This document shows, piece after piece, positions 32,164 to 34,429 of a stretch of DNA of 34,429 nt; within the stretch, counting starts at the first letter, position 1; each line of letters starts with the position of its first letter. The stretch is from Flavisolibacter sp. Its GTDB lineage: Bacteria > Bacteroidota > Bacteroidia > Chitinophagales > Chitinophagaceae. Below the pieces are notes generated by a model. The model was not told the DNA's origin. It searched no databases and saw only the letters and a program-made list of their open reading frames with translations. The position numbers and the translations under genes are program-made. The stretch covers positions 1-34,429 of the forward strand of contig JAQBNG010000053.1 in assembly GCA_028288675.1 (NCBI GenBank), in the 5' to 3' direction.

Positions 32164-34429
32164 ATGAAAAACTTTACCCTTTTTAGTCGGCTTCTGTTAC
32201 CTGCACGCCTCCGGAAATTTTTCACTGTATGTATGCTGGGCTGCTGTATAACGGCCATGGCAAACCCTGATAGTGATTCATTACAAGGAGCTATAACAGG
32301 CCAGCATCTTTTTGCTGTTGTATTTACTCAACAACCCTCGCCGGCCACTATTTGCGAAGGCGGTAGTGCAGACTTTAGCGTTGTTGCTACAGGCAGCGCC
32401 TTACTAAGCTACCGATGGCAGGTAAGTACAGAGGGCGGCGCCACCTGGATTAACTTAAGTAACGATGCAATTTACAGTGGTGTATCAACTCCCAACCTTG
32501 CGGCAAGTGGCATTGCAGCTGTAATGAATGGCTATCAGTACCGCTGTGTTGTGTCAGATGGTAGTTCTGCTAATTCGGCTTCAGCCTTACTTACAGTGAA
32601 TCCCGCGCCTGCTGTTCAATCGGCTAACATTGGCGTGCAGGTTTGTATCAATGGTTCGGCTACTGTTACAGCATCTTCTTATGCAGGAGTAGCTTATCAA
32701 TGGCAGGTAAATACAGGTTCCGGTTTTATCAATGTAGCAAATGGTGGCATTTATGCAGGTGCTACTACTTCCATGCTAAATATCACCGGCGTTCCCGCTG
32801 CTATGGAAGGCTATTTATATCGTTACATAGCTACAAATACTACAACTGGTTGCTCAGCCACCAGTGCACTTGATACACTTCATGTGTTGCCTTACGCTGC
32901 TATTTCGCAACAGCCTGTGGCTGCAACGGTCTGCCCTGGTGCTAACGCCAGTTTTACAATTACAGCGACCGGGGCCTCAGCCATTAAATGGCAGGTAAGC
33001 ACCAATGGCTCAACCTGGACAGATGTGCCCAACAATGCAATGTACTCAGGTGCCTCAGGCACTACACTAAGTATTAGCGGCGCTAACTTATCAATGAACA
33101 ATTACAGGTACCGCGTCATTTTATACAATGCTTTGGCCTGCCTGGTCTCTTCAAATACTGTTTTTCTTTTTGTGCGACCCTTTACCAATATTACCGTGCA
33201 ACCGGCTAATACAACGGTTTGTGCTACCAATACAGCAAGCTTCAGCGTAACCGCTACGGGCAATACCCTTACTTACCAATGGCAAACAGACAATGGAAGC
33301 AACGGCGTTTCATGGACCAATATCACTCCGGGTGGTACATCCTCTACGCTTAACCGCACTAACGTATCCATGTCAATGAATGGTCACCGGTTCCGGGTAA
33401 TTGTTACCGGCTTTTGCGGAAGTTTAATATCTGCCGAGGCTACGCTTCAAACTAAGAGAGGTACCTGGCTGGGTGTTACAAGCACCGACTGGCATACAGC
33501 CAGTAACTGGTGCGGTGGTGTGCCTGATAATACAACTGATGTCCTCATCCCGGAAGGAGCACCGAACATGCCTGATATTCTTTCCGGCATTGGCTATTCC
33601 AGAAGCGTTACTATAGAGCCTGCCGCAAGCCTTACAATTAGTGGCGGCGTAACACAAATGAGCGGACCATTTTCTCTTGATGGGACGGTGGCGTATACCG
33701 GCTTTGCCAACCAACAGGTGCTTCCGGCTTCACACGGATCGCTGAAGGTTGATGGAAGTGGTAACAAATACCTGCAGACCTCCACAGATGTTTATCATGA
33801 CCTTGTACTCGGTGGAGTAGCCAAACTCGTTACCGCTAACTATATAGTAACGATGAAAGCGGGGAGTAATCCAATCAGCGGATTGGACCTTGCCGGTGCT
33901 TCCACAAGTTGGATCGTAACCGGTAATGGCACTGCTGGTGCAGCCAATACAGGACTGGGTGGAATGCAGTATGAAGAAGTGCGGCCGCAGGATGGGAATG
34001 TGATCTTCCCGGTAGGTCCAACTGACAATACCTATAATCCTTTATTCCTCCAAAACAAAGGTGTGACGGATCGCTTTACGGTGGCAGTAAATGATCAGCG
34101 CATTCCCGGCAGTTTCGATGGGCGAAGCATTAACCGTACCTGGAAAGTAACAGAAGGCATAGCAGGTGGAAGCAAGGTGTCGCTTGATCTTAAATGGAAT
34201 AAGCCAGAGGAACAGTCGATGTTTGATAGCGCTGATGTACTCATGGTCCGTTCAGAAGGTTCTATGATAGTGGAAACCAGGATGGTTAATACTCCAACTA
34301 ACCGCCCATTTGCCAGGGTTAGCGCCAGTGATTTTTTGTCACTAACCGAATTTAGTGTGCAAACTTTTAAAGCAGAGGACCTGGTGCCGTTACCTGTAAA
34401 ACTCATATCATTCACAGCTGAAAAGAAAA
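32164..34429 (+). CDS. Secreted multi-Ig-module protein, probable T9SS cargo (3' truncated)
   Basis: The frame is open from the ATG at 32164 through the window end (755 codons seen). A long signal peptide ends near ITAMANPDSDS. Four tandem modules of about 90 aa follow, at about 32326-32600, 32601-32888, 32889-33176 and 33177-33450. Each opens with QQP-like text and a Cys (TICEGG, QVCINGS, TVCPGAN, TVCATNT), contains Y-x-WQV or KWQV in mid-module, and ends in YRxxV before a second Cys or strand. This is the Ig/PKD-like pattern of gliding-type Bacteroidota adhesins. From about 33460, GTWLGVTSTDWHTASNWCGG and VPDNTTDVLIP start a beta-rich region. The last residues, LVPLPVKLISFTAE, are the usual linker just before a type IX secretion C-terminal sorting domain, which would lie beyond the window. 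Surface adhesion or matrix role is inferred. Confidence 0.85.
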   Translation, partial: MKNFTLFSRLLLPARLRKFFTVCMLGCCITAMANPDSDSLQGAITGQHLFAVVFTQQPSPATICEGGSADFSVVATGSALLSYRWQVSTEGGATWINLSNDAIYSGVSTPNLAASGIAAVMNGYQYRCVVSDGSSANSASALLTVNPAPAVQSANIGVQVCINGSATVTASSYAGVAYQWQVNTGSGFINVANGGIYAGATTSMLNITGVPAAMEGYLYRYIATNTTTGCSATSALDTLHVLPYAAISQQPVAATVCPGANASFTITATGASAIKWQVSTNGSTWTDVPNNAMYSGASGTTLSISGANLSMNNYRYRVILYNALACLVSSNTVFLFVRPFTNITVQPANTTVCATNTASFSVTATGNTLTYQWQTDNGSNGVSWTNITPGGTSSTLNRTNVSMSMNGHRFRVIVTGFCGSLISAEATLQTKRGTWLGVTSTDWHTASNWCGGVPDNTTDVLIPEGAPNMPDILSGIGYSRSVTIEPAASLTISGGVTQMSGPFSLDGTVAYTGFANQQVLPASHGSLKVDGSGNKYLQTSTDVYHDLVLGGVAKLVTANYIVTMKAGSNPISGLDLAGASTSWIVTGNGTAGAANTGLGGMQYEEVRPQDGNVIFPVGPTDNTYNPLFLQNKGVTDRFTVAVNDQRIPGSFDGRSINRTWKVTEGIAGGSKVSLDLKWNKPEEQSMFDSADVLMVRSEGSMIVETRMVNTPTNRPFARVSASDFLSLTEFSVQTFKAEDLVPLPVKLISFTAEKK

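Overview
The window looks like a chromosome segment of a Bacteroidota bacterium, most likely family Chitinophagaceae. The evidence is moderate-to-low GC, AT-rich starts with almost no Shine-Dalgarno sequences, promoter -7 motifs of the TAnnTTTG type, a secreted multi-Ig-module protein whose visible C-terminus reads like the linker before a type IX secretion sorting domain, DUF2723 and four-helix-bundle (23S-IVS-type) proteins, and PreT/PreA-type pyrimidine reductase subunits. Most genes are housekeeping or metabolic. No CRISPR array, prophage or intact transposon is visible.

Layout. 1-5062: reductive pyrimidine catabolism (dihydropyrimidinase, cut by the window start; beta-ureidopropionase; PreT; PreA). 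Together these cover uracil/thymine to beta-alanine/beta-aminoisobutyrate plus CO2 and NH3. Two tiny ORFs and a strong terminator follow. 5355-9726: secreted Ntn-hydrolase of the penicillin/AHL acylase family, a short-chain dehydrogenase, a four-helix-bundle protein gene enclosed by inverted heptad repeats, and a divergent SAM hydroxide adenosyltransferase (DUF62). 9973-15114: divergent GT39-like and DUF2723 membrane glycosyltransferases. 15314-18520: VWA protein, ExbD-like periplasmic domain protein and MoxR-like AAA+ ATPase. 18526-20707 (minus): Uma2 nuclease-fold protein, small outer-membrane-type protein, MurB. 20727-27391: Rossmann oxidoreductase, PriA, PlsC, DUF4258 protein, MtaB and a small protein. 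27516-28961: tRNA-Val(TAC) with promoter and terminator, then a frameshifted DDE transposase relic. 29125-34429: small hypothetical, PAS-histidine kinase, NTF2-like secreted protein, and the open-ended Ig-module secreted protein.

The least explained material lies between and inside the genes. Four loci carry short tandem repeats with a strict 7-bp period. Three are arranged as inverted pairs: 2127-2270, 8421-8879 and 25627-25749. One is a direct array inside murB at 20564-20598. The unit sequence differs at each locus but the period and inverted architecture are shared, and one pair encloses the four-helix-bundle protein gene. This suggests a family of heptad-ended elements with full and empty members. 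A second intergenic family carries a CACTCTTnnA core and occurs six times. A nested, compensated hairpin sits between two of its copies at 24242-24354.

All calls come from reading the sequence and recalling motifs; no database search was run.
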